Positions 16,866 through 24,454 of a stretch of DNA of 38,742 nt are shown here, in pieces. The stretch lies in assembly GCA_029213025.1 (NCBI GenBank), contig JARGOZ010000054.1, positions 1-38,742 of the forward strand, read 5' to 3'. Source of the stretch: Verrucomicrobiales bacterium (GTDB lineage Bacteria > Verrucomicrobiota > Verrucomicrobiia > Verrucomicrobiales > DEV007). The notes under the pieces were generated by a model, which saw nothing but the letters and a program-made list of their open reading frames with translations, was not told where the DNA came from and made no database searches. Made by a program: the position numbers and the translations under genes. The stretch's first letter is position 1. Every line of letters starts with the position of its first letter.

Positions 16866-17849
16866 CTACCAAAACCCGGAAGGCGGCAAATCCTTCGGTC
16901 GGCAGATGACGATGCCGGCGTGCTTTGAGCTGCCGCGCAGGTAGTCGGAGATCGGTGCGTCGAGCACCATTTTCCGGCCCTTTGATCGCTGCGAGGTGGC
17001 GTGCATGAAACGCGCCCTTCCGCCCTGCTTCACGATCAGGCCCACGTGCGAGGTGTAGCTGTGTTTCCAGGTGGTGGTGATGGCACAGATATCGCCATCC
17101 TTGAGATATTTTTCCACGGAACGAACCCGCGATTTCGGAATGTGGTAGAACGGCAGACAGGTAATTCGTTTTTCAATCTGCGCCATTTTCGGAATCAAAT
17201 CGCGGTTGTTACGCAGGTAACGATAATCCCGCCAGGCGGACGTCATATATTTCATTTCCCGCTGCATCCGGCAGGCTCCCGGCAGATTTGCGGTTACATT
17301 AGTCGCCAGCCCTCGTTTCTGGTTGTCGTAAAAGACTTCCTCGAGGTGATGCATCCGGCTCAGATAGCTTCCGGTGCAGCGACCGCTGCGGTAGCGCTCG
17401 AGTTCGATCATGTGCAGCAGATCCCCTTTGCTGTAGGGCCCCGGCTTGTAGGCCAACAGCCGCGCCATGCCGAGGGCATTTTCGTAGTAGGTCCAGCAGT
17501 CCATACCATCCAGATTAACCACTGGTGACTCGATGCGATCGTGGACCTCCAGCGTGTAATTCACATAGGGCACGCTGAGCATCGCTTTGCCGAATCTCGC
17601 GGTCCTTTCCCCTATCGGCAGCTTGCGCCAACCTTCGCGCTCAGCTTTTGCCATCAGAGATTTAAAGCGCTTTTCGCCTTTGAAAACCGTGCCCATCGGT
17701 AGGCGCGGTTTGCTCGGTGGAGTAACGGAATGACCGGAACCCGACAGCGCTGCCTTTCCGTTGGTGGTTTCAACGAAACAGGACGAAGCGCATCCGGTAA
17801 ATCCAGTGATCAGGATGGCGAGCAACAGACTGTAATAACAACCTTTCAA
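16866..17849 (-). CDS. DUF1460 family lipoprotein (N-acetylmuramoyl-L-alanine amidase-like)
   Basis: 327 aa. A lipoprotein signal ends with a lipobox-like TGFTGC (Cys20), so the protein is likely anchored in a membrane facing the periplasm. The body matches the DUF1460 papain-like cell-wall hydrolase pattern: PYVNYTLE, then GMDCWTYYENALGMARL with the presumed catalytic Cys118, and later DGDICAITTT ... TSHVGLIV with the presumed catalytic His268. Structurally known members cleave or recycle peptidoglycan fragments as amidases. It ends near the 335-bp structured interval and starts 94 bp downstream of the HMA-protein gene, possibly co-transcribed with it. Confidence 0.85.
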   Translation of the reverse strand: MKGCYYSLLLAILITGFTGCASSCFVETTNGKAALSGSGHSVTPPSKPRLPMGTVFKGEKRFKSLMAKAEREGWRKLPIGERTARFGKAMLSVPYVNYTLEVHDRIESPVVNLDGMDCWTYYENALGMARLLAYKPGPYSKGDLLHMIELERYRSGRCTGSYLSRMHHLEEVFYDNQKRGLATNVTANLPGACRMQREMKYMTSAWRDYRYLRNNRDLIPKMAQIEKRITCLPFYHIPKSRVRSVEKYLKDGDICAITTTWKHSYTSHVGLIVKQGGRARFMHATSQRSKGRKMVLDAPISDYLRGSSKHAGIVICRPKDLPPSGFW

Positions 17850-17943
17850 AACGGGAACGAAATCCAGGGCGCTGAGAAACTACTGTCCCTGCCGCCCTTT
17901 TCCACTGTTCTTCTATGGCTGGTTCACGAGCAGCATGATTTTG

Positions 17944-18675
17944 CTATTTCCGCACCAGTACGCGCGGCTCGCCGTCGTTGATTTGAAAGGTGAGGGTATC
18001 GCCTTCGAGAAGGTAGACCGTGGTTTTCTCACCGGTTCTTCCGTCGCCGGTTGCGTAGGTTTCTGTAGCGACGGATTTGTCGGCTTCGAACGTGCAGAAC
18101 CCTTTGCTCTGGCCGCCCTTGTTATCGAGAGACAGGATAGCGATTTTGCCGGATTCCGGCTCCTTCCACATTACGGCGTATTTCTGTGATTCGCCCCATT
18201 TGACGGACGATTCGAGAACTGTTCCGGGGTATTTCCAGCCGAAGGAGACAGTCGGCCCGTCCTCTTCCTGCCAGGTGCCGATTATCTTATCCCAACCGTT
18301 CACGAGCCACGAATCCTCCGGGGTTCCCTCGCTGTGGGATTTGTCGTGGGCATGTTCGGTCTGATCTTCTGCGGATTTGTCCCACGACTTGATTTTGTAG
18401 TGCTCCGCCAGCTCGATCGCTTCGGCAGCCTGTTCCCGGGAGATCTCAGAGGAACCGTCGGTGGTGACCGTCATTTTGTGGGCATCGTCGCCGATTTTTT
18501 CGATTCGGATGCTCTGGACACCCGAAATTTTGGCAAGTGACCTGGCGATTGTCTTTTTGCAACCTTCGCATTCGATACCGCTAAGCGTTGCCACATAGGT
18601 ATCTGCGAATAAAAGACCGGATGAGAACGCAAACAAAAGAGCGAAAACTGAGACCAATGAATTTTTCATAAACAT
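17944..18675 (-). CDS. secreted heavy-metal-associated (HMA) domain protein, Zur-box controlled
   Basis: 243 aa from ATG 18675, or 241 aa from ATG 18669 (MKNSLVSVF), which gives a more typical signal peptide; cleavage is near FADTY. Residues 26-95 form an HMA-like ferredoxin fold with the metal-binding CEGC motif (36-39, GIECEGCKKTIARSL). A His-containing linker (EHAHDKSHSEG) leads to a C-terminal beta-rich domain (about 120-243; WDKIIGTWQEEDG...) resembling lipocalin-like domains. It likely binds a transition metal in the periplasm. A TGCAA-N5-TTGCA box lies only 6 bp upstream of the first ATG, where a bound repressor would block transcription or translation start. Confidence 0.82.
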   Translation of the reverse strand: MFMKNSLVSVFALLFAFSSGLLFADTYVATLSGIECEGCKKTIARSLAKISGVQSIRIEKIGDDAHKMTVTTDGSSEISREQAAEAIELAEHYKIKSWDKSAEDQTEHAHDKSHSEGTPEDSWLVNGWDKIIGTWQEEDGPTVSFGWKYPGTVLESSVKWGESQKYAVMWKEPESGKIAILSLDNKGGQSKGFCTFEADKSVATETYATGDGRTGEKTTVYLLEGDTLTFQINDGEPRVLVRK

Positions 18676-18681
18676 AATTGA

Positions 18682-18696
18682 TGCAAATTACTTGCA
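18682..18696. promoter_or_regulatory. Zur-like box A, upstream of the HMA gene
   Basis: TGCAAATTACTTGCA, identical at all 15 positions to box B in front of the outer-membrane barrel gene. It lies immediately upstream of the HMA-protein start. Confidence 0.8.
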
Positions 18697-18803
18697 AGAT
18701 GGATCAATCCGGGACGGACCGCAAGCAAAAGCCCAACCGAAACCGAGGCAATTCCGGGTTATGGAAACTGATCCGGGATCGCCAATCCAATGGATTACAT
18801 AAT

Positions 18804-18825
18804 ACGCGGACAGAAATGTCCGCGT
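18804..18825. repeat. perfect REP-like palindrome
   Basis: ACGCGGACA / TGTCCGCGT, 9-bp perfect arms with a GAAA loop, flanked by weaker pairing (GGATTACAT outside left, ATGGAGCGTCC outside right). It lies in the 249-bp gap between the fur-family gene's 3' end and the HMA gene. There is no T-run, so it is probably a REP-type palindrome or an mRNA 3' stabiliser, not a classical terminator. Confidence 0.6.
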
Positions 18826-18857
18826 CACATGGAGCGTCCCAATCCGGACCTTTTTTC

Positions 18858-18897
18858 GACTGTACCCTGTACGATCCGGGATTGTACCCTGTACGAT
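18858..18897 (+). repeat. paired GTACCCTG element, copy 2 (direct repeat, 22-bp period)
   Basis: TGTACCCTGTACGAT occurs at 18861-18875 and again at 18883-18897, a 15-bp direct repeat with a 22-bp period. The first half is preceded by GAC (GACTGTACCCTGT) and the second by AT (ATTGTACCCTGT). It is located just beyond the stop codon of the fur-family gene. Confidence 0.8.
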
Positions 18898-18924
18898 TTG
18901 CGGTGCCAAAGGCTACTAGCTAAC

Positions 18925-19335
18925 TTACTCACAATCCTTACAGCTTCCGTACACCTCCATCACGTGCGTAACATCGCGGAAGCCTAGATTGTGCGCTTTT
19001 TGCTCCAGCTCTTTGCCCATGCACACATCAAGCCGCTCTGTTTTGTGGCATACCCGGCAGATCAAGTGGTGATGATGGTCGCCAGGCTCGGTCAGTTCGT
19101 AGATCGTTCCGCCGCTTTCCAACGGAATGCCCTGCACAATCCCGATTCCTGAAAATGCCTCGATCGTACGATACACCGTGACCAGGTCACTTGGTGGCAG
19201 GTCAGCAAGGACGCGCAATTCCTCAACCGACACCGGACGATCAAGGGTTAACAAAGCGTTGAGAAGGCAGTCGCGCTTCCGAGTCATCCGTAGCGGACTT
19301 TTCCTGATGCGTTCCCGGATTCGCTCAATGTTCAT
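18925..19335 (-). CDS. zur: Fur-family metal regulator, probably Zur
   Basis: 136 aa from ATG 19335. The frame is open to ATG 19452, but that start lies inside a Zur-like box and would add 39 non-Fur residues, while another box at 19355-19369 sits just upstream of 19335. Winged helix: TRKRDCLLNALLTLDRPVSVEEL, then recognition helix SDLVTVYRTIEAF (49-61). Structural zinc Cys pairs are C93-x2-C96 and C132-x2-C135; sensory-site candidates are the HHHH run (87-90), C105 and H124. Fur-family repressors bind a palindrome when metal-loaded. Zinc specificity is inferred from the genes carrying the box (two COG0523 GTPases, a MerC-like protein and a His-rich barrel). Two boxes lie in its own promoter region, which suggests autoregulation. 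Confidence 0.85.
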   Translation of the reverse strand: MNIERIRERIRKSPLRMTRKRDCLLNALLTLDRPVSVEELRVLADLPPSDLVTVYRTIEAFSGIGIVQGIPLESGGTIYELTEPGDHHHHLICRVCHKTERLDVCMGKELEQKAHNLGFRDVTHVMEVYGSCKDCE

Positions 19336-19354
19336 GTCTAATCGGGCTAATTGA

Positions 19355-19369
19355 TGCAAACACTTTGCA
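19355..19369. promoter_or_regulatory. Zur-like box D, autoregulatory site
   Basis: TGCAAACACTTTGCA, with 6-bp perfect arms and a 3-bp centre, 19 bp upstream of the preferred start of the fur-family gene. A TAGTAA-like -10 and TTGCCA-like -35 (minus strand) lie just upstream, which would put the box over the transcription start. Confidence 0.6.
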
Positions 19370-19436
19370 CCATTACTAGCGACACCGGCGATTTTGGCAA
19401 GCGCAATCGAACCCAGGTCAGGCTGGTATTTTTTAT

Positions 19437-19451
19437 TGAAAGTCACTTGCA
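19437..19451. promoter_or_regulatory. Zur-like box C (degenerate left arm)
   Basis: TGAAAGTCACTTGCA matches the box consensus in the right arm and most of the left arm. It lies in the divergent region between the regulator and the barrel gene and overlaps the more distal ATG (19452). Confidence 0.5.
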
Positions 19452-19486
19452 TTAAGAGCTAATTCGCCTTACCGAGCGACCCCTAA

Positions 19487-19501
19487 TGCAAATTACTTGC
19501 A
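19487..19501. promoter_or_regulatory. Zur-like box B, upstream of the barrel-GTPase operon
   Basis: TGCAAATTACTTGCA within an extended 21-bp palindrome (TAATGCAA-N5-TTGCATTA, 19484-19504), 24 bp upstream of the barrel gene's first ATG. This is the best-formed copy in the window. Confidence 0.85.
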
Positions 19502-19525
19502 TTAAAATGAAAAACTTAACAAACG

Positions 19526-20752
19526 ATGATGCGCTACTATAAACTTCTAAATATTCTAAGTACTCACGCCTTACTGGCGATGCTGGTCAGCAGTGGACTT
19601 TCCCAGGACCAAGGTACCAATTTTACCTTCCATTTCGATCCTCTTAGCGGTGAGAATGCCAATCTGGGTGGAATTCTATTTCCGCGATTTTACGCAATAG
19701 GCACCTTTGGCGCTCTTGAGTCGGGTGCCGAAGCGACCGATTTCGCCAGCAATGAACATGATCCACAAAAAGATGCCGCTTTTCAGAATGTCGAAGCTTC
19801 CGTTTTATTAAAAATCAATGACAAGCTTGTCGGTCGAATTACCGCGTTTGGTCAGGAAGGAGCTGAAGAATGGAGTGCTGAAGTGGAAGAGTACTTTCTT
19901 CGCTACAACTTTTCCCCGGCCGTTACACTTGGTGGGGGCCAGTTTCTCAATTTCTTCGGCTTTCAATCACATCGTCACCTGCATGGTTGGGACTTTGTGA
20001 ACAATAATCTGGCAAACTCCCGCCTGATCAACGAGGGCGAACTGATCACTCAGGGCGGCCATTTGATCCTCAAACACCCGGACGAATTTGCCATGCTCAC
20101 GATTGGCGCAGGTGGTGTTCGCACCCATGCCCACGAACATGAAGAAGAGGAAGGACACGACGACGATCACCATCTCGAAGCGGACAGCGCCAATTTCAAT
20201 TCCTGGGTAGCAACCGCAGATTTGAAATGGGCGTTAGTCGAAGACGGGGCGGCCATGGGAACAGCCTCCTTCGGGATGGGTGAAAATGGCTTTGGCGAGA
20301 TGACATATCTGTACGGTTTCGGTATTCAGAAGGTTTGGGGAGGTAGAGACTCCGGGCATGGATACCAGGAACTCGCCCCGGGAGCCTTTATGATTCGCTC
20401 CGAGTTTATTGGTCGTTCATTCGACGCCGTTGAGATTCACGAAGATGATGGCGAAATAGAAAGGCACGAATTTGACGAACAGGGTGTCTCCACGAACTTA
20501 TTCTACGGTTTAAGTGACACGACAAAGCTGTCTTTCCGTCACGATTTTGTATCAGGAATTGAAGCACTGGAAACGCCTGACTACCACCGTTTATCCCCTT
20601 CTTTAACGACACGGATTGGAGCAAGCAAGCGATTCCAGACTCGCATTCAGTATGACTACAATGATTCAGATGGTCATGGTGAGGAACATGTCGGATGGCT
20701 GCAACTACAGTATCAATGGGGTGGAACAGTCGGAGGTTATTTTCGGGATTAA
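19526..20752 (+). CDS. outer-membrane beta-barrel protein with His/acidic loop (putative zinc porin)
   Basis: 408 aa. A signal peptide of about 26 residues (cleavage near GLSQDQ) is followed by alternating amphipathic strands rich in aromatic residues, ending with an IQYDYNDSD...WLQLQYQWGG strand, as in outer-membrane barrels. A loop at about 201-216 (HAHEHEEEEGHDDDHH) is strongly metal-binding in character, with further His in SHRHLHGW. I infer a channel or receptor for zinc or another divalent metal. It follows Zur box B and is 9 bp upstream of a COG0523 GTPase, so the two form an operon. No TonB box or plug domain is visible, so it is unlikely to be a TonB-dependent receptor. Confidence 0.78.
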   Translation: MMRYYKLLNILSTHALLAMLVSSGLSQDQGTNFTFHFDPLSGENANLGGILFPRFYAIGTFGALESGAEATDFASNEHDPQKDAAFQNVEASVLLKINDKLVGRITAFGQEGAEEWSAEVEEYFLRYNFSPAVTLGGGQFLNFFGFQSHRHLHGWDFVNNNLANSRLINEGELITQGGHLILKHPDEFAMLTIGAGGVRTHAHEHEEEEGHDDDHHLEADSANFNSWVATADLKWALVEDGAAMGTASFGMGENGFGEMTYLYGFGIQKVWGGRDSGHGYQELAPGAFMIRSEFIGRSFDAVEIHEDDGEIERHEFDEQGVSTNLFYGLSDTTKLSFRHDFVSGIEALETPDYHRLSPSLTTRIGASKRFQTRIQYDYNDSDGHGEEHVGWLQLQYQWGGTVGGYFRD

Positions 20753-20761
20753 ATTCGAATT

Positions 20762-21754
20762 TTGAAGCCTCTGGTATTCATCACCGGATTTCTCGGAGCG
20801 GGAAAAACAACTCTGCTTCGGAGACTTTCGACTTCGCTTCGTGATCACAACATTCAGGTCGATGCCATTCTCAATGACTATGTCAATGCAGGGATGGAGG
20901 CCGCGACCATCAGTGATTCCGTAGCTCACGTGGTTCCCCTCGAATCCGGCTGCGCCTGTTGCGAAAGCCTCGATGAGCTGGTCGCTGTCTGCCGGGCAGC
21001 ACTGGACGGAAGAGGAGATCTTTTGTTGCTGGAGCTGAACGGCACCGCCGATCCCCTGCCGGTATTGGAAGCATTTTCGCTGATGCAAAATGATCTGCCG
21101 TTTTTTCCCCGGATGCAGGTGTGCCTAATCGACGCCCGGCATTGGGGAACCCGGGGGGATTTGACCGCTCTGGAAAAACGGCAGATGGAAACCGCCGGCT
21201 ACTGGATGTTGACCCATGCCGACAAAGTGGATCACGATCGTATCAAAACCGTAACCGGCGGCGTCACTTCGCTGGCACCCCATTCCGCCCGGATTACGGT
21301 GACCGATTTGGCGAAGATCCTGAGGATGGAATTGCGTGGTGCCGGGGAAAACCGGAAGTGGTTTCACCAGGGAGAGAATCCGGTTCCCGACTATTTATCG
21401 AACCCGGATCACCATCACCACCATCATCATGATGAGGTGCATCAAATCTCTCATCGTTTCACCGGGTGTTCGCTTTCGTTGCCTCCCAGAGTAAGGCGCC
21501 ATTCGATAGAACAACTCATAGCGGAACTTCCCGACCGGATAATCCGTGTAAAAGCCCTCGTAAAACTGGTCGAGGAACCCGGCTCCCGCTGGCTTTTCCA
21601 ACGCACCGGTTCGGAACCCCTGCAGCCTCCCGTCGCCGTTCCCGGGATTTGCCATGTTCCGGCTTCGCTCATTTGCATTGGTCCGGGGCTGGATGAACAC
21701 GAATTGAAAGCGCGGATTGATTTCCATTTTGGCAAATTTCCGGAAAATTCTTAA
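20762..21754 (+). CDS. COG0523 (CobW/ZNG1-like) GTPase metallochaperone 1
   Basis: 330 aa with a TTG start, 9 bp after the barrel gene. Walker A is GFLGAGKTT (residues 9-17), the hallmark metal motif CxCC is C64-A-C66-C67 (ESGCACCESLDEL), and a degenerate guanine-specificity motif (THADKVD, where family members usually have NKxD) follows. A run of seven His (217-223) in the linker before the CobW C-terminal domain adds a zinc-binding segment. COG0523 proteins deliver zinc or other metals to client enzymes using GTP hydrolysis, in the cytoplasm. The C-terminal domain is short relative to ZigA/YciC types. It is the second gene of a Zur-box operon. Confidence 0.9.
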   Translation: MKPLVFITGFLGAGKTTLLRRLSTSLRDHNIQVDAILNDYVNAGMEAATISDSVAHVVPLESGCACCESLDELVAVCRAALDGRGDLLLLELNGTADPLPVLEAFSLMQNDLPFFPRMQVCLIDARHWGTRGDLTALEKRQMETAGYWMLTHADKVDHDRIKTVTGGVTSLAPHSARITVTDLAKILRMELRGAGENRKWFHQGENPVPDYLSNPDHHHHHHHDEVHQISHRFTGCSLSLPPRVRRHSIEQLIAELPDRIIRVKALVKLVEEPGSRWLFQRTGSEPLQPPVAVPGICHVPASLICIGPGLDEHELKARIDFHFGKFPENS

Positions 21755-21769
21755 TGCAAACTGCTTGCG
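21755..21769. promoter_or_regulatory. Zur-like box E1, upstream of the MerC-like gene
   Basis: TGCAAACTGCTTGCG, extended TTAATGCAA...TTGCGTTAA (21751-21773), beginning directly after the stop codon of the GTPase gene. It forms a tandem pair with box E2, 26 bp away. Confidence 0.75.
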
Positions 21770-21775
21770 TTAATA

Positions 21776-21781
21776 TATACT
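21776..21781 (+). promoter_or_regulatory. candidate -10 hexamer between two Zur-like boxes
   Basis: TATACT sits between boxes E1 and E2, about 36 bp upstream of the MerC-like start. A repressor bound at either box would cover this promoter. No good -35 is evident. Confidence 0.35.
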
Positions 21782-21795
21782 GCAAGTTACTTGCA
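21781..21795. promoter_or_regulatory. Zur-like box E2
   Basis: TGCAAGTTACTTGCA, perfect 5-bp arms (extended CTGCAA...TTGCAG), 22 bp upstream of the MerC-like start codon. Confidence 0.8.
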
Positions 21796-21817
21796 GTAAA
21801 AGAAACTTATTCAGGTC

Positions 21818-22459
21818 ATGAATCCATCAACCAATCTTATTGCTGAAGCAACTCCCCGGAAAAAAGTCGATGCAGATCGCGTGGGCGTTTTTCTTTCGGT
21901 TTTGTGCGCCATTCACTGTGCGGCAACCCCAATCCTTCTTATTGTTTTGCCGACCTTCGGAAAAATCTGGAGTCACCCCGCTTCCCACTGGGGGATGGCT
22001 CTGTTTGTTGTTCCCATTGCCGTGCTGATGCTTACTTCCGGTTATCGTCGGCACCGCAAAAAATGGATCATCGCCACCGGTGCTTTGGGAATCTCTCTGG
22101 TCATTGTCGGGGCGATACTTCCCTATATCGAGAAATCATCATCGCCCGAACCGGTGGCAGTTGAAACAAAAGCGGAAGAAGAAGTATTTACCTATGTGGT
22201 CGGCGGGTCCGATACGACGGAAGCTGAAGAGGCTGCATTTGTTTATGTGAAAGGCGAAGAAATGCCGGAGACAAGTTGCGGCAGCGGCTGCACTGACAAT
22301 TGCTGTCCGTCTCTAATAACGGATGCAGACGGCAAAATGCGTTTGAACATTCCCCCGGCCAGTATTGTTACCACACTGGGAGGCGTGTCGTTGATCATTA
22401 CTCATATGGGGAACCTCTGCTGTTGTTCCGCCTGTCGCAGAAGGAAGTTATTTGCGTAG
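21818..22459 (+). CDS. MerC-like membrane protein with Cys-rich insert, Zur-box controlled
   Basis: 213 aa. The first helix carries the MerC signature VLCAIHCAATPILLIVLP (residues 28-45, paired C30/C34). Helices at about 58-74 and 84-103 follow. A long hydrophilic insert (104-180) is acidic and contains CGSGCTDNCC (154-163). A final helix (about 182-197) ends in THMGNLCCCSAC, the His/Asn/Cys end pattern of MerC. Typical MerC proteins are ~140 aa, so the insert is an elaboration. MerC classically moves Hg(II) across the inner membrane; Zur-type control suggests zinc uptake here. It is the first gene of a two-gene operon. Confidence 0.85.
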   Translation: MNPSTNLIAEATPRKKVDADRVGVFLSVLCAIHCAATPILLIVLPTFGKIWSHPASHWGMALFVVPIAVLMLTSGYRRHRKKWIIATGALGISLVIVGAILPYIEKSSSPEPVAVETKAEEEVFTYVVGGSDTTEAEEAAFVYVKGEEMPETSCGSGCTDNCCPSLITDADGKMRLNIPPASIVTTLGGVSLIITHMGNLCCCSACRRRKLFA

Positions 22460-22461
22460 GT

Positions 22462-23052
22462 ATGAATACCCGGAACGAGGAAGGATTGCAGAGAGGCTTA
22501 TTTCGTGATTTTACCAATGCACTTGGCCAGCAGATGTTTTTCTGGGGGCGCGATGTAATCCACAGCAGTGGAAATCTGCTTTGCGAATTTGGTCTGGAAC
22601 GTGAAAAATCCGGCGGGTTGGATGGAACCAGTTGTTACCGGATGGAATACGAAGGAGATATCATAGAGTTACACGGAGCCTGTGTAGGCCGGTATTCCCG
22701 CGACAAACATGGATTTCTATACATTCGCAACCGTTCACGGTGTTTTCTGTATACGGAGGCAGTACCGCCGAATCCCGGTTTCTATCATGAAAACAATTTG
22801 CGAAGCGAGCCGGTCGATCAACTACACAATGCAGGGAGGCTGTTTCTCAAATGGTGGGTGGAATACGAAAACTGGATCAGCGAAACAACATCATCCTGTT
22901 ACCGGGAAAATTGTTTTCGTGCTTTCCCTCGGCTCCCGAAATCAAAGGCGTGGATGGAGCCTCAGCAGGCCCGAAAATGGTTACATGCCTACCACGAAAA
23001 TTCGACTGCACTTTGCCGCGCGCGGGAGTGGGGAGATTGCGGCGGAATGTGA
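22462..23052 (+). CDS. Cys-rich cytoplasmic protein of unknown function in the zinc island
   Basis: 196 aa from ATG 22462, two bases after the MerC-like stop, so translationally coupled and under the same Zur-like boxes. There is no signal peptide or membrane helix. Eight Cys (41, 58, 74, 94, 146, 151, 185, 193) and several His are spread through the chain, with aromatic patches (FLKWWVEYENWI, 128-139). I recognise no family. The context predicts a role in low-zinc adaptation, for example a metallochaperone client or a zinc-sparing enzyme; the Cys spacing does not form a classical zinc finger. The frame is open further upstream, but that part is inside the MerC-like gene. Confidence 0.75.
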   Translation: MNTRNEEGLQRGLFRDFTNALGQQMFFWGRDVIHSSGNLLCEFGLEREKSGGLDGTSCYRMEYEGDIIELHGACVGRYSRDKHGFLYIRNRSRCFLYTEAVPPNPGFYHENNLRSEPVDQLHNAGRLFLKWWVEYENWISETTSSCYRENCFRAFPRLPKSKAWMEPQQARKWLHAYHENSTALCRAREWGDCGGM

Positions 23053-23173
23053 AGCAAAATCAAATACTCCCCCCCCTGGGCGGGTTCGCTATTGTATCAC
23101 TTCGTTTCAATACTCATAGCCACAATCAAACTACCACCGACCAACAGGCATCGCCAGCGCATGCCCTACCGGG

Positions 23174-24388
23174 TCAGCTATCCGAACTGTCGGCAGCCAT
23201 CTGCCATTTCGGAAATGGATCCGGGAAGTCCCATTTTTCTTTGTCCATTGCCAGTTCTTCGGGAGTCAAAAGGGCGCTGTCCAGCATTTCGACCAGTTGC
23301 TCTTTATTCATATTCGATCCGATGAGAACGATCTCCTGTCGGCAGTCCCCGTTCGGTTCCTGCCAGGTATGTTCGATCTCCTCGAGTGACGCGGAATCTG
23401 TGGGCCAGTGTTCTTGAGGCACGGCAGCCCAGAAATAACCGAGGCATTGATTTTCACACATTGCCCCGGCCTGCGACCAATAGCCCGCCATTTGCAGACG
23501 GGTTGCCAGCCAGAACAGACCTTTGGAACGGAGTACCCCGGGCCATTGCTGCTGAAAAACTTCATACAGTCGCTGTGGATGAAACGGTATCCGCCGTTCA
23601 TAAACGAAGTTGGAGATGCCGTATTCTTCTGTTTCAGGCGTTTGCTCAATCAGGGAATCAAGCCAGCCCGGCGTTTGCTCGGCTTCAGCCATCCGGAACA
23701 GTCCGGTTCCCATTACTTCGTCCAAAGGCACCTCTGACCTGGTCGTTTCCAAAATTCTTGCCCCGGGATTGAGCGCCCGGAGCATAGTGTGAATCTTTGT
23801 TCTCACATCTTCCGTCACCAGATCGATCTTGTTGATCAGGATGACGTTGGCAAACTCTACCTGATCGACGAGCAAATCTACGATGGTTCGCTCATCTTCT
23901 TCACCGAGTGCTTCGCCCCGGTCCCGCAGATTCTCAACACTCTCGTAGTCGCGAATGAAATTCAGAGCATCCACCACCGTCACCATCGTGTCGATCTCCG
24001 CTATATCACCGAGCGAGTTGCCGTCTTCGTCCCGGAAAGTAAAGGTTTCTGCCACCGGCATAGGCTCGCTGACCCCGGTAGACTCGATCAAAAGATGATC
24101 AAAACGCCCTTCCCTTGCCAGGCGACCAACTTCGATCAACAAATCCTCGCGTAGCGTGCAGCAAATGCACCCGTTGGACATCTCGACCATTTTCTCATCT
24201 GAATGCGAAAGCGCTGCGTCTCCGGATCGAACCAGCGAGGCATCAATGTTTATCTCGCTCATGTCGTTCACGATTACCGCGACTCTTTTTCCCTGTCGAT
24301 TCCGCAGGATGTGGTTCAGAAGGGTTGTTTTGCCGGCACCCAGAAAGCCGGACATAACTGTTACGGGAAGAATACTTGCTGACATCAT
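23174..24388 (-). CDS. COG0523 (ZigA/YciC-type) GTPase metallochaperone 2
   Basis: 404 aa, typical length of the zinc-regulated ZigA/YciC subgroup. Walker A is GFLGAGKTT (residues 14-22), the metal motif is C74-I-C76-C77 ([15 protein letters not shown]), the switch region is ESTGVSEP, and the specificity motif is NKID. The CobW C-terminal domain is complete, from about residue 265 ([15 protein letters not shown]). It converges on the unknown gene with a 121-bp gap and has two Zur-like boxes upstream of its start. It differs clearly from the 330-aa paralogue, so two non-redundant chaperones seem likely. Confidence 0.92.
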   Translation of the reverse strand: MMSASILPVTVMSGFLGAGKTTLLNHILRNRQGKRVAVIVNDMSEINIDASLVRSGDAALSHSDEKMVEMSNGCICCTLREDLLIEVGRLAREGRFDHLLIESTGVSEPMPVAETFTFRDEDGNSLGDIAEIDTMVTVVDALNFIRDYESVENLRDRGEALGEEDERTIVDLLVDQVEFANVILINKIDLVTEDVRTKIHTMLRALNPGARILETTRSEVPLDEVMGTGLFRMAEAEQTPGWLDSLIEQTPETEEYGISNFVYERRIPFHPQRLYEVFQQQWPGVLRSKGLFWLATRLQMAGYWSQAGAMCENQCLGYFWAAVPQEHWPTDSASLEEIEHTWQEPNGDCRQEIVLIGSNMNKEQLVEMLDSALLTPEELAMDKEKWDFPDPFPKWQMAADSSDS

Positions 24389-24403
24389 TTATCGTTTCAC
24401 TAA

Positions 24404-24418
24404 TGCAATATACTTGCA
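24404..24418. promoter_or_regulatory. Zur-like box F1, upstream of GTPase 2
   Basis: TGCAATATACTTGCA, 15 bp upstream of the ATG of the second COG0523 gene. It pairs with box F2, 36 bp away. Confidence 0.75.
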
Positions 24419-24439
24419 ATAATGCGGATTTTTATCTAT

Positions 24440-24454
24440 TGCAAGCTATTTGCA
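24440..24454. promoter_or_regulatory. Zur-like box F2
   Basis: TGCAAGCTATTTGCA within the extended palindrome TATTGCAA-N5-TTGCAATA (24437-24457). It lies in the divergent gap between GTPase 2 and the dehydrogenase-like gene at 24540 and could act on both. Confidence 0.78.

Noticed and set aside
21395..21735. Minus-strand frames in the first COG0523 gene
   Set aside because: They are shadows of the GTPase; the His run gives a poly-Met frame with no meaning.
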